A stretch of DNA of 64,000 nt from Apostichopus japonicus (GCF_037975245.1 NC_092567.1:16361876-16425875); one strand, 5' to 3'; shown: positions 46,701 through 59,692, numbered from the stretch's first letter. Numbers and translations: made by a program. Notes: generated by a model from the letters alone, not told the origin.

Positions 46701-49700
46701 TTGCTTAGCTACAATCAACCTCAATTTCCACAAGAGGAAGCAACGTGTATGCGTCTTACTAGCCTGGCGGTTTCGCATTTGACTCGTATTACCTTTAGCA
46801 AATATTTTGTGATGGTAAAAGTTTCTAAACAATAACAATATTGATCGAGTAGTGTAGACTATACACATGGAACGAAAATAACTGTGTCTTAATATATAAT
46901 TAATATAAGTGTAATAATATCATATCATTGCAATATCAGTGTTTCTTACTTCTTTGTCAGTAAATTTTCGAAAAACAGCCAAGAAGTCCTTCCTGTTGGT
47001 CTAACAGGTGAGAACAATAAAATGCAATTGAGTAGAGAGTTAAGTAAGGTCCTTATGTGGAAGACACTTTAATAGTTTACATAACTGATTTATTTATTTA
47101 TCATTCTCATCTAGCGATAAAGATTTGGAGAAATTGCAGTTAACAGTGTTATTGTTATTGGAAACAAAACAGCTCAATACTTTTTTATAAATAAATTTTC
47201 GCCACAGTGGTCACGAAGAGCATAACTTGGACTAGACAACAATTTCAGTAAATATTTGATAGCAAGTAAGTTACCAAATTCTTCTACAAATTTCATGCTT
47301 TCGGTGTGTTGTTTAGCATACCATACACAGTTCCTAGTTGCTTATATTAAAGGAGTGTTTGGTATAAATTTCAATATATCTAAACGAGCAATAAAGGTTT
47401 TACCTCCAGATCTGTATACAACTTGTCGATGTCAAGTTCGGGGGCACCTGTGAAGTAAAATTCCAATTTGTCAATACCTAACAGGTTTAAGTTGGGTGAG
47501 AACACTTATATCCTTCTGATGGTCATGGTCATATTAATATATAGCACATATTTTCTTTACAAACACTTATATCGGAAATATGGATTTGTGAGGTCACGAT
47601 AGGTTAGTTACTTGTAATTCTCCAACCATTCATGATTTTACTTGGTGTTTTATTTCGAACCCTCTGTGTCCTGCGTGTCCAGTAGCCTAGTGAGGTTTTG
47701 TTCTTAAACGGTCAACAAAGGTGTCAACAGAAACAATTTAACACAAGGGTCACTTTTTTTTAAACGATCCCTTGAGTTACCACCAGATATTTTGACTAAG
47801 GAACAACACAGTTTGTAATTCATACTTCTAATAAAACAGTGCTACTGAGGAGAAAATGATATTTAATGATAAGATAATACTAATAGTACAATATCAGTAA
47901 TACAAATAAATGTTAGAATTAGTTGCTCATGGCAATACCGATCGATTGTACTATGAATACAGTATCATTAATTATTCATAATATTATGATCGATAACTGT
48001 GTTGTTCTTAATCAATAACGATATTAATTAAGTAAATTCAATTAATTATATTTATTATTATTATTTAATCACAGTATTTCTCATCAGTTTTACTTATAAT
48101 CCTATCTGTTATTAATGATGATAATAATATTCATAAAATAAGAGACATATTTTAGCATAATCTCATTCTATGGTTCGTTCTGATATCTCTAAATTATGAT
48201 AACTTTTTTCACTAGACACTGTTTTACTAGCAGAAAACTGTTAAAAATTAAGAACAATTAAGAACATCTATAAAGTGGAAACCGAGAGTGGCACTTAAAA
48301 TAGGCCGAGCTACCACCGCTTAAGAGAATTTGTAATCATAACTTGGGCAGTTTAAGCTGTACTTGCCTTGGTTCGAGCGTCCCACGTCCCCGCCTTCCTG
48401 TTATGTAAATTGATACTCAGATAACATCAATTTGATAAATTATACAATGTATAGTTTCCTTTAAAGAATGATGCCAGTATACCGTCTCCATTTAATAGTG
48501 GTATTTCTAGAGACCAATGACTACCAATGTCATTAATAATATGTGTCAGTACAAGTCACAATCGATCTAGTCACTGAGGGGTCCAGAAAATATAAGTTAC
48601 AATAAAATTGTGTTAACCTACACCTCAGGGAACATGAAAAAAGAACAAGTGTCCTCTGGTCCGATCCTAAGCGGTACATTTCTCACAGTCCCGAGGGTCC
48701 GTTAGACCATTGCTGATGATATGGTTATTTATTTTAGTAATTTTATAGTAAGAGATGCAGTTTGTTCATTTCTTAAAGGAATGGTCTCCAAGACACTGTT
48801 TTAACATCATCATCACATTCAAGCAAAACAATTAAATTGTATATATTCAAGTTTTCGAACCTCTATCCTTGTCATTTGAGTTCAACATTGTTATCCCATT
48901 AAATAAGTTTAAACATTGCCATAATATTAGATGGTATACTAACTGACAATTTTAAATTGTCCTCAGCAGACAAAGTGAAATTTCTGGGGTTTTTATTTAT
49001 ACTTTCGGTACACAGATTATCCACAGTTCAGGAAATAGGATTTAATTGAAAGTTAACTCAGTCTTAATTTCTGTTGACTTTATGTTATTTGTATAAATTG
49101 TCAAAATGATTTTTCACGCATGCGTGTTTTATGACTGTGTGATGAATAGATTTGGACATAAGCATGTATTAAATAATTATGTTAGTTCGACTTCATAGAA
49201 TTAAAAATATGCTTCATGTTAAAACTTAAAGTTGAATTATTTACCGTCTCGGGGTAGTTTTCCTTGCTTGTTGCCAGCAGGACTTGTTGCAATATCGTGT
49301 TCCATTCCCTCTTTAGGCGATTAAGTTTACGTACTGTCAAATGATGAAACAGCTAATTATGTGCGATAGACGTTATAGTTGTATATGTTGACACATGTCT
49401 TCACTGAAAACTAACATTGCGAAACATTTTGATACATTGCGATACATCTCTTCTCGGCATTTTGGCTAAGATCATGTGTAGTTCCTGTTCCGTTTCGAGG
49501 GGAATGGTGATACACACCCGACGATGATCACACAGTCACAGTCATGCAATGTGACTAGGGTTGAGAGTGGACCAGTCGTTCAGTAGCTTGGTTTTCGTGC
49601 CCTGATTCTTTCCTGGGCGACTTTTCTTAAAAAGTACATGCGATACTGGTTTCAAGTTAAACAATGGAACTATTCGACAGCACAGAAACACCGTACGTTC

Positions 49701-50034
49701 GTTTTAACATAGATGTTTAGCACTTTACACAATTAAGTTTACATGGTAACTAAATATAGCAATATTTGAAACAAGCTTACAAGTATTACTTCTTATTCAT
49801 TTTCAAGATACAAACGGAACCGTTAGTCTTCTTAACGTTCTCTTTTGTAACTATTATTTGTTACTATCGTTATATCAATTATAAATAATGTATTGTCATC
49901 ATTTGACACTATCGATATATCAATTAATTGTTAGTTTTCATATCGATAGAGCAATTATCATTTTTATTAACACCTTGAATTTCCATAAGTTTGAATTTTT
50001 TTTATAAATTTGTCATTTGTTACCTGTGTATTTG

Positions 50035-50089
<55 letters not shown>

Positions 50090-51121
50090 GTTTTTATATC
50101 TTTGTCGTATGACTATTCTTAACACTTATCTAGTGGTATTTTAAATAATATTAGTTTTACAATGATTTAAAATTTATTGGGAAATAGTCTAATTTGGGTT
50201 TATTAGCTTTTTTACCGACAAGAAAAGACAGCGAATAGATCCTCTTACGTGATAAATTTGAAATATTTGAGAATCTCACCTGACTCTTTTTTAGTCTCGT
50301 CTGTCAACCGATTTTCGTTTATGAAACACGAAGTTAAACGTACCCATTCTAAAGCTACTGGCAAACGTTCTGAAGAAAAAAAACACACTCTCTTTTCTAT
50401 CGTACACAACAAATACACTCTGTATATTTTTGGATCAAAAGAGATTGAAATAAAGTTTGATGAAAGGAAATTGAAACGAAAACGAAAGACAAACAGCAGA
50501 TTGTTACTATAAACAGGATTAAAATGAGTCATGCATGGATTTGTACAATCATGGTCGAATTCTGACTGCTCAATATCTGCACTTTTACGTCTGGAGTATC
50601 ACAGATATGGTACCGAAACTTGATGAAAAAGACTAAAGGGCCTTGTTATCAACTAGATTAGTACATCGTTGTAATGAAGTTTGTTGATAAAATGGGATTT
50701 GAATACACCCACTACACACACGCTACACAACTACATACATTCTGCTCGTGGCTTGCCCGTTCATCTAAAAAAAGATATGATCCTTATTTGTAAAGGATTT
50801 TATGTATATTAATATAAAAAAATCATATTGTATTTGCTCAAATAACTTCTTATTAGTTGTCTGTTTTATGTATTTAACTGATCTTTTCAGCCATTTTTGT
50901 AATGTAACACTTTCGTCACAGGTTGAGTTAATATACCCGTAGCCTTTCGTTTATTATATAGGAGTATAGGGAACGAGCTGACCAGTTTGATACCTTGTTT
51001 GTACAAGCAGAGTCCGTTTCACTTCCCTTATACACGTGTACTTTGATATATTATATTGCAAATTTATAAAAGCATTAATGCAACTGCCGCCGTACATACC
51101 GTCGGTCACATTAGAAGCCAT
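43778..51121 (-). CDS. NERD-type nuclease-like / SF1-helicase-like P-loop ATPase
   Basis: Large last exon 46285-43778 (836 codons with stop). Numbering from 46162: NERD-like motif GEHDVVV...IIFVQVKG at about 70-90 (restriction-endonuclease fold, E/D...xVK core); Q-like LSPAQAQVV 239-247; Walker A GDFGTGKT 258-265; Walker B FVDE 381-384; a helicase-like LTKNMRNPPVI 436-446; a Q/N/D-rich insert at about 468-555; a Cys cluster 569-591; then GCENDRLIFID and LSRCTCKYVHVI like motifs V and VI. Upstream exons read from splice signals: 51121-51100 (MASNVTD), 50357-50280, 47447-47404 (or acceptor at 47477) and 47000-46950, giving 900-910 residues; these encode helical sequence (DFLAVFRKFTDKE, DACALYHVFQKCGF). 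Exon 49333-49245 also looks coding but breaks the phase. The family resembles bacterial NERD-helicases; its function in animals is unknown to me. The last exon is secure; the 5' exons are moderately supported. Confidence 0.72.
49245..49333 (-). CDS. Possible alternative exon of the NERD-helicase gene
   Basis: Acceptor ATCATTTGACAG and donor ACG|GTAAAT bracket 89 nt reading RKLNRLKREWNTILQQ, then VLLATSKENYPET, a convincing amphipathic helix. The start phase fits exon 50357-50280, but 89 is not a multiple of three, so joining to 47447-47404 would shift frame. Another unseen exon or alternative splicing is required. Confidence 0.4.
49446..49490 (+). ncRNA. U2 snRNA-like 5' segment (pseudogene or SINE head)
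   Basis: ATCTCTTCTCGGCATTTTGG followed by CTAAGATCATGTGTAGT matches the highly conserved U2 snRNA 5' end (ATCGCTTCTCGGCCTTTTGG, CTAAGATCAAGTGTAGTA) with only three differences, then a short CCTGTTC match. After that the similarity stops. The branch-site-pairing GTAGTA reads GTAGTT, and no Sm site follows, so it is not a functional U2 gene. It is most likely a U2-derived pseudogene or the head of a U2-type SINE. Confidence 0.6.
50042..50086. repeat. TA microsatellite
   Basis: An uninterrupted (TA)n run of about 22 repeats, in the NERD-helicase intron near exon 50357-50280. Confidence 0.95.
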
Positions 51122-54100
51122 TGTTCTCGGATGTAATCGGTTAATCCAACACGAAAGAAATGATTGAGCAAACGGTACTGGAATAATTAAAGGATTGCGA
51201 AAACAAAAATTGTTAACATCACGAAAACAAATATAAATATTTAATTTGGCAAGGCAAAATAGCAAAATTAAGAAATAAACCGTACTGGACGATATAAACA
51301 CACTTACTGTCTATCTCCATATGACAAGTTCAGCAATTAATAGCATATAGTCGTCAGCAGTAAAGCACATGTAACCTTTGCAACTGCATAATACAGGTGC
51401 ATCGTAGCCGGTGATGTAAGCGCTTATTTGAACAGAAAAATCATATTCTTTGCCCCCCCAAAAATCTTTTTTTGGGCAACATATTATTCAATCTAAATGC
51501 GGCTCTCCCATTGAAAATAATTCTGTTTTACTATAAATAGGCGAGAATTAAGCCTTTAAGTTGGCATCCACTATGAAATCACCTACTGTACAAAATTGCA
51601 TGATCATCCTGCTCAGTACAGTGCTCATACTCTCATCACTTGAATATCCGTCGTTAACTTTGTTGTTCATTATACCAAGTGTGCGTTTATATCACAATGG
51701 CTGATGATAAGCATTTCCCTTGGCTTTATGGTATTCCCCGACAAAAAGAAACAAACTTACCTTGGGTCACATTAATATTAAACCATGGCTTTTTAGCAAT
51801 ACGGCCTCAAATTTCCCCTCCGGGTCTCGCCCTCTTTGAAACTTCACAACTATTCTTTCACTTCTTGTTTATTTTCTAAAACATTCTTTTATGTAAGAAA
51901 AATCCAATTCCTTTATTTGTAGAATGGTGGACCATATCTCCCGTGGTATCACTGGGACGAAATTAGTAAGAATATTTCAGTTCTGAGACTTTCGGATACA
52001 ATAAACTGGTACACCGGCAATGCAGAATAACACGAAACAATTACTCTCTGTACAAAATCCATGCGCTAAGTTGTATCTTTGTAATGTTGCGGTTAATTTT
52101 CAAATTCACATACAGCTGTCAATGATGAACAGTTTATCATATGAATGTTTTGACACGCTTAATTATGCACAAACTGTTAGCGTCTTACTCTTCTCAAACG
52201 GATAGCTAAACGTACTAGAAGAAATAGGCTACAATACACCTGACCATGCTAGTGTTACTACTTCAATCCGCAATGATGCTTACAACTGACAATATTATAC
52301 ACAGTATGTACACAGTGTACTGCTTGACGCAACCGCACTGACATATCAACCAATCACATGTCATCAGACGGTTGCATTATTAAGTGTATATTATAAGTTA
52401 CTGTTTGTTACTGTTGCAATATGAGCCTCTGCAATAGATCTGGCTAAGTTATAAATATTACAACAGATAACTGTGTGATACATGTTATACAAACAGTTAT
52501 TACGAGGTGCGCGAATAAGCAGCAATCCTTTAGTAGTTACAATGAAGAGAATGAGGATCGAAACTGGAATTTGGACGGAAAAATTGCTTTGCTCTGAAAG
52601 AAATGTGAGCCATTTGTACTCTGTGTTATGGATTAACAATTGTAACAGCTATCTTAGATTACTTAATTTTCCTTTTTTTTATGTGTAAAACTATTTTTGG
52701 GAAAAACTCTCGATGTTGTTTGTAACACAATCTTGTTAAAAAAATAATCAGGTAGGCTTTGTACTGTGACAAGATCTTTAATGAGGGCGCTGTTCAAACA
52801 ACGTTCCAAAATCGTTGTAGTCGATCACATTGACTAGTTTCTCAGTGTAAATTTTGTCTTCTAGTGAATAGGTCACTGGAAACTTGTTAGTTTTGAAGGA
52901 TAACAACTTGCTATGATTTAGTAGAATGGGTAGAAGGAAAGGCATGTTTTGTAGGCGTGCAACAATCTTTACACTGGTGATATGCCTAGCCCTTCTGATG
53001 CAGATGTTGCAGCTATTTCTTTTTGTCAAGCTGCTTATAAAAGGCTCAGCAAGGAAGAGTTATGATAGAGTAGTATGAGTGCAAATAAAAAAAAAATGAA
53101 AAACGAGACTTCGGGCTTACTAAACAGACACTGGTAATGCTCCGAGTTCCGCTACTCCTAAGCACAAAACACCGTCCAGATCAACGCAGCTCTTGGTTGA
53201 AGCTGACATCTATTGAATTAATGCATTGTGCTACATGATGGCCTACTAATGGCGAGGATAAAGTGGTGCTCTAACTTATATATTTTATAAAACCATACAC
53301 AATAAACGCTTTTTTTCAAATAGCTCATATGTTACACTGCGAGATATAATAATCTGCAGGCTTTGAAAACAACTCATTTGCTTCTTTATGACAACACTCC
53401 TTCAGCAAAGGCAAGTTAATGACAAGTACCATATCTTCAATGTGGAGCTTATAGTGTGCTAGGAACTGTTTTAGCCTTGTCGTCTGAAGTAGGATTTATA
53501 AAAAGGCAGTCCACGGTGTTCATTTCAAGTAGCTTGTAAATGATTCAACGGTCTTTGTTATTGAGAGTTAAAATTAACCTTCCCACTTTCCAACACAAGT
53601 ATTTGAAAGTAAACTGAAACTGATGCAAGTGAGCAATCCACTGAGTTGTATATTTAATCGCCAACAAACCGTTTAAAGGAATACGATGCGCTCAATATTT
53701 GTTTGACTTTTATCTAAGTGACCTTTGACTTCGGCTCCTACGACAGCCACATTTTTGATAGCATTGGACTTGTTTATTCTAAGCAACCTATGAAAGCTTT
53801 ATTAAATTTCAATGATATACAAAACGATTTTTACAAAATTTGACTTCTGAGATCTTGACCTTTGGTTCCGGTCCTGCGAGACACAAGTGTTCACCATGAG
53901 GTACTTTCTCACCACGCTGGAGGGAAATCGGCGAAGCCGTTAAGGGGGTTTTGACGTAAAATTGAACACATACACACTAACACACACACACACACACCCA
54001 CACACATAATGATTAAAAACACGGACACGTTTTGTTCCCTCCCTCGGTTGTAGACTTCCAGTCACCCTGGCAAACCTCGCCATGGGTAACCTCCGGGGGT

Positions 54101-55519
54101 AGTCTACTCAGAAAATTAACCAATACCATGGCAACTGACGTAGCTGTATATTGCCCAACTGGCAACGGAACTTCAATATCTCTTCCTCTCTATCGGAACG
54201 TTGAGATAATGAAATCTCGAGGTCATTATAAGTTCATTCATTTGCTATTTTTATGTGATCAATGCATGTAAAACTTCCTGTTTTGACGAAAAAAAGATGT
54301 GATATGCAAGATAAAATGATGAAATTATGTCTAGTAAGATGAAGAGTTCAAATCTTTCTATTTCTTCTGATAATTACCAATTTTCTAAATCTGACTTTGT
54401 ACATAGTGACAAAATACTTTTTTTCATGAAATCAGATTTAGATAATGAATGTGAAGTAACCGAGTCAACAAAGAGGATGTTTCCTGTACCACCATTATAT
54501 CAATAAACAGATGGTAAAGGGAAAAAAGAGCTGGAAGGTGGACAATTTCAACAGGTAGAGATAAAATGTCCGACAGAAACTTTTCTTTTACTGATGATGA
54601 ACCTTTGTTTAGTATATTGAAAACAATAACACGTCAAGTTTGGAACTTATCAATTTTAACCGTCGGATTTTCCGGGCAAAAAAAAAAGACTATTTCTAAC
54701 TATTTCTGATGCATGCTCCTTCAGATTTCTATGAGACGTTCCCTCTTAACTTTCGCAATTGTCAACTATCGGGAGGCTTGTGAAACTCGAAAAACACATA
54801 CTGCATTTTATTTATTGTTCGATGTATACCTGAGTTAACAGAGAGTCTAAGTAACCTCCCTTCACATTCAGTTATTCATTTAATGTCACATCCTTTAATG
54901 ATGAAAGTAAAAGGTTAAATTATTGAGGTCCAAATCTTGTTTGCCATTGAACGACTTTCTATTTACTGATTTCAAGACAAAGTTAACGGCTACGATGTTA
55001 ACATGTATCGTTTCAGTAGCAAAAAGTTGAAACATGTTAAGACCATGTTGAAGAACAGTTTACAAATCGAGCTCTTGACGTTTTGATCTGTATTGTATGT
55101 GAATTTGTGCGTTTTCCCTAACGAGACAAATTTGTTACGTAAGTGTTCAACTGCAACAGTTTGCCTTTATTTTGGTAATACGACCGGTTATTCATAAGGA
55201 AACAGCGCAGTATTTTATTCCGTGAATCAGAATCAATTTTCGATTAAACATGAAGAGAGCAGACCATTTGATATTATCATGAGACCATAAACTGTGTAGC
55301 TATAGTCAAGATTTATATAATATAATAAAGTAACAATACAATTTTAATGATAGATGAAAGTATAAAGTGTTTTAGCTTGACCACAGTCAAGTTTCGTTTA
55401 ATGCAATGAAGAATTGCTACCAGTTCATTGTAAAATGGAAACAACATATAAAGCTTTGTTTTGAGTATATGATCAAGTTTGATTTTAAGCAATGTAGAAA
55501 CGCGACCCTATAACTAGTC
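51122..55519. other. Intergenic, no gene established; contains the putative NERD-helicase promoter
   Basis: The minus-strand gene must start above 51121, but I see no clear TATA box in the correct orientation. A minus-strand open frame at 53029-52778 (ending YTEKLVNVIDYNDF, GTLFEQRPH) has protein-like composition but no recognised family or splice partners. A CA-repeat is at 53969-54006, in a stretch containing TGACCTTTG words. Confidence 0.4.
53969..54006. repeat. CA microsatellite
   Basis: An imperfect (CA)n run. Confidence 0.9.
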
Positions 55520-57049
55520 ATGGATATATTTATGAATTGTTGGGAGGATAGACTGACTGTACTCCTGACAACATTTATCTCTGTCCTTTTCCTTCTCCTT
55601 CACGCCCGATTTAGACCAATGAAGAGCTCGTATGAACAGGGTCTGCAGGTGAGAACTCGTTTTGTCCTGCTACTCTGGTTATGACATAGGGGGTTTGCAA
55701 GGGACGGGGACATTCCTTTTATCAAGAGCCTTCACACGAGCCATTACAAAGGATAACAACTGATTGAAATATTATGTTAAGTATGGAAACATTAAAACAT
55801 TGTCAGTCCAACATTATTGTCACGAAGTATTTCAACTGTGATGAACTGTTGAGTAAATACTTAAATAAATATGATATAATATTACATCAAACCGCTGTTT
55901 CTATATTCTCTTTGGGCTATGGAAGCACCTTTCCAAGAAATAATGTCAAGCTCAATATTTCTGCCATATCATATCAAATGTCATCGTCACAATAGTCCCG
56001 AAATATATATTACAGGTTTGCAACGAAATGTTGCAAAATTTTCAGTGCATTTTTGTCCAGTTTAGCATTCCAGTTTTGCAAGATTCTTATTGTCATCTAA
56101 AGTTTTTAGATATTATTTTGTATATCATCATGCTTTTATTGTCTCAGATATTCTGCCTGACTATCATTTTCATCAATGTCGTTGTTGACGCAAACGACTT
56201 TCCGGAGGAACAGGAAAATTCGATCTCAACCATTCTCGTAATGTTAAACATAATCGTTTTGGTTATCATAGCAGGTATGATGCTGCATGTGTTTTCATGT
56301 TAATTCGTTATGGTTGTTAAGTTGACTTACATAGGGAGCTGGATGACTGTTAAAATGATTAAAAGAAACAATCTCTCGTTATATTTACCAAAAACATTAC
56401 AGCCTCCGAAGAGTTCATTTACCATGCTCTACAATAACAACACATAATATCATAAGACAAAGTCTATCCAAGTTTTTTTGTCGCTGAGACATGGATACGA
56501 CTGACCTGGGTCACGCTGACGGGCAATTTCAATATTAAGGACGCAAAGTCACAATTGTTGTTATGGCATAATTGGATGGATCCTACAGGCAACAATACAA
56601 CAAAGATGATTCTGACTGAAGCTTACCGTTTGGCTGAAATACTTAAGGTGATGTTTCGACTTATTCATAAAAGGCAATAGAAACCTTTGGACTGAGATTG
56701 CTCTCATATAAATATACAAATATCAGACATTTATTCATTTAATTAAATATTTGCTCAGACTGACTGACTGACGGTTCTGTATGAGAATAACACCTGCCAT
56801 GTGGAGAAAACGAACTTGTTTGTTTTTACTCCGTCTTGGCGTAACTGCTCATGATTACTAAATGTCAAGTACAATACTTTCTATCAGCATTTGCTTATCT
56901 AATAGCATTTACTTATCTGATATCTTTTGCATTTTTCAGGAGAACTGCTGGTGACAATCATTATTCATGTCAAACATTTGAGAGTAGCAGATGTATTTAA
57001 GTCGCCAATCCACGGACTTTGCCGGAAGTACAGAAATGCCAATGAGTAA
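55520..57049 (+). CDS. Multi-pass membrane protein segment, three exons
   Basis: Exons 55520-55648, 56148-56274 and 56940-57049 join in phase (0, then 1) with GT/AG borders to give 121 residues. Exon 1: MDIFMNCWEDRL, a membrane segment (TVLLTTFISVLFLLLH) and ARFRPMKSSYEQGLQ. Exon 2: IFCLTIIFINVVVDAN, a short acidic loop (DFPEEQEN) and STILVMLNIIVLVIIAG. Exon 3: ELLVTIIIHVKHLRVAD and a basic tail ending NANE. The pattern of a helix, an FRP(F/M)+S motif, paired helices with a short loop and a basic tail resembles the C-terminal membrane end of large TRP-like or ephrin-receptor-repeat membrane proteins. An AG immediately upstream (55516-55517) and an in-frame stop just before it allow either a true start at 55520 or an internal exon of a longer gene. 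No upstream exon was recognised. Confidence 0.5.
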
Positions 57050-58649
57050 ACAGCGAACTAACATGGCACTTGGGGAACTTGAAGCTTTTCAGCTTCTCAG
57101 AGTATCATGACAACGACCAACATTGTAATACGACATTTACCAAAGTTATTATGTGCAGAGACTCATACAATAATAGAACTTGATAAATGTTATTACCCAA
57201 TAAAAATTGGTGTTAAGCAAGCCATGTTACCTGGAATTTTACAACATCACTTTCCATCAAAACAAATCCACGTCTAGTTTGTATTTATAGAACTCGGTCT
57301 TATCATGTAAAAATATTTACCGAAAACAACCAATGTCAATATATCGTGTTCATCCTTGATGTATATCAACGTCATTTAAATTCCTCACTAGTAGAATATT
57401 ATAAATTCTGTCACTTCTGGCGTTCAAAAACACATATTCATGCTACGTATCGTTCATTTTATTCGGTTGACTCATCTTCTTTTTGCAGTAGAAATACCAA
57501 TCTATTCTGTTTATTGATTGGTGGCCTGGGGAGGGATGCAAGTGGAAGGGATAAGCCTGGGGCTGGGCGGGGGACTTAGGGGAGGAGGTGTGTCCCCACC
57601 TTGAGGAAGGTTTGAGTACGTATGACTGTATAAATGCGACATGTTGCGATCATTTGCTACTTACCAAGAACATTAGTTTTCAAAAAATTTAAATTAAAGT
57701 ACGCTAGTAATTTTCATTGAAAATAAGCAAGTCATAGCTTTTAGAGATCAGATGATGCCCATATCATTAATTACACAACCAAATTATTAAGAGAGAACTA
57801 CAAACATTGTCTTAACTGTGTCAAAAATGATCGCCGCAAGACTTTTTAATTCTTAATTCGCTAACTCACGAATTAGCTTTTGGTTGGTTATATTTGATGG
57901 GGTACTTTCTTTTGTCTGTAACATCGAGAGCAATATAATGATGGATTCGTATATTTCAAGTTCACCTTATAATTTAAAAAGCAATTGTAACTTCGAATAC
58001 GCATTAGGGCTGATTGCTAATTTACTTTATTGTAAACATTAAAAGCTTCACTGTCAGCTGGGTGCTGTTTAGCTGCTGCCAAGTTGAGGGATTGGCTCTT
58101 TGTTTGACAGGTTATCGTTGACCAGGGTAATATAGTGATGTGCCTTGAGCGCTTCCCGGACAACTCCCCCTGGACGACTTCTCCCCGGACAATTCCTACC
58201 CGGACAATTTCCAATCCTGACAATTCGCCCCCGTTCTGGCGTAGTGACGAATGTTCAAAATGTGAGTTTTGAGAAAACCCGCTCTAAAGATTTTCACATT
58301 TTGAGTTTAGTATAGCGTAATTAAAAAAGGATCTGTTGTACCGAAAGTTGTCAATATTTTAAATAAAACAAATAAGACTGTGAGTTGTCATATTTGTTGC
58401 TGATCGAAAGATTTCTTACAAAGTAGTAAATTTAATGTAAACATATTCGTCGTTATGTCATGTCATTTTCAGTTAATTTTAAACATTCGTCACACATTCG
58501 TCACTATGCTAGAACTAAGTTTTGAAGTTTCGTCCTGTCACAGACTAGTATTCGTCACTTTTGTGTAGTAGCCATAGGGTACACCGTGAATGTTCACTGT
58601 CACATGGGGAGAGGAGGGGGGTAGGTGGAATCACCTTACGTAAGAAGAA
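57050..58649. other. No gene; G-rich MITE remnant and repeated CCCGGACAATT words
   Basis: 57518-57600 is G-rich (GGCCTGGGGAGGGATGCAAG, then GGGACTTAGGGGAGGAGG) and resembles the interior of the 19-20 kb MITEs (complement of CCCCTTAGACCCCTCCCCC). 58155-58235 repeats CCCGGACAAnT and similar words five or six times. Confidence 0.45.
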
Positions 58650-59120
58650 AATAATAGAAGGGGTGGTACATTGGTCTAATTGATTTTAAAAAGAACGTCC
58701 ATGGTTTACTATAATGTATAAAATAGACAAGGAATCTGTGTGGGTTATACGCAGGTATCAACAAACGTGTTTTAGTATGTTTTTCTTGAGTGACATGGAT
58801 GGAGTCGGATATGATGAGGGAAGGTGGTATAGAGGGCAAGGAGAGCCGGCTGTTGAAAATGGTGGTATATTGGTCTTATTAATTTTAGAAAGAACGCTCA
58901 CGTTTTGTTGCAATGTATAAAATAGACAAGGAATTTGTATGGGTTATGGGCGGGTGTAAGTGTTTTAGTATGTTTTTCTTGGGTGACATGGATGGTGTCG
59001 GATAGAGGGATGTTGAGGTAGGGATGGCAAGAAGAGCCGGCTGCTGAAAGGGTGATATATTGGTCCTATTTATTTTAAAAGAACCCCCACCATTTTCTAC
59101 AATGTATGAAATAGACAAGG
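58650..59120. repeat. Three-copy tandem repeat of about 195 bp
   Basis: Units start at about 58658, 58860 and 59049, each with GTAnATTGGTCnnATT, AATGTATnAAATAGACAAGG, then TTTTAGTATGTTTTTCTTG and GAGAGCCGGCTG. The third is truncated. No protein is recognised in any frame. Confidence 0.8.
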
Positions 59121-59356
59121 GATATTATGAAATGTGAACACATGCAGTTGCATCAATAGTAGTTCCAGTGGCGTAATCTGTTAAGTCGGAACTTTTATGA
59201 AGCACAGAGACAGAGAAAAAGTTTGTGCAATTCTTCATTTTCAAGTGAGTGTATTACGTGAAATGTCTCTGACAATAGTTTCGAAGTATCCTTCAAAAGT
59301 TTTGCAAGCTTTCCCACTATACGATCCCCTTAAACGGAATGTGATTTTTTTCTTAA

Positions 59357-59676
59357 GCTCACAGGCACATTCATAATATCCAACCCAACCTCGTGTGAAT
59401 CCTCAGATTTTAAGAAGGAAACAACTGTGCCATTGTTCAAGTGTTTCCAAGTTGTACTATAGTATGATGTTCTTTCTTTTTATTTCCTTCCAGTATACAT
59501 ATAAAACATTTCTTACGCTCACAGGCACATTCATAATATCCAACCCAACCTCGTGTGAATCCTCAGATTTAAAGAAGGAAACAACTGTGCCATTGTTCAA
59601 GTGTTTCCAAGTTGTACTATAGTATGTTGTTCCTTCTTTTTATTTCCTTCCAGTATACATATAATATTTATAGAGA
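59357..59676. repeat. Two-copy direct tandem duplication, 160 bp
   Basis: GCTCACAGGCACATTCATAA at 59357 and 59517 begin two near-identical 160-bp units ending in TTTTATTTCCTTCCAGTATA. Few differences suggest a recent duplication. Each unit ends in an acceptor-like pyrimidine tract plus CAG. Confidence 0.9.
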
Positions 59677-59692
59677 GGAGTCATATAATACC

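Noticed and set aside
49446..49490. A functional U2 snRNA gene
   Set aside because: Branch-site-pairing sequence altered, Sm site and 3' stem-loops absent, no match after the first 45 nt.
52778..53029. Hypothetical minus-strand protein of 83 residues
   Set aside because: Composition is plausible, but there are no family motifs, splice partners or neighbouring exons to support it.
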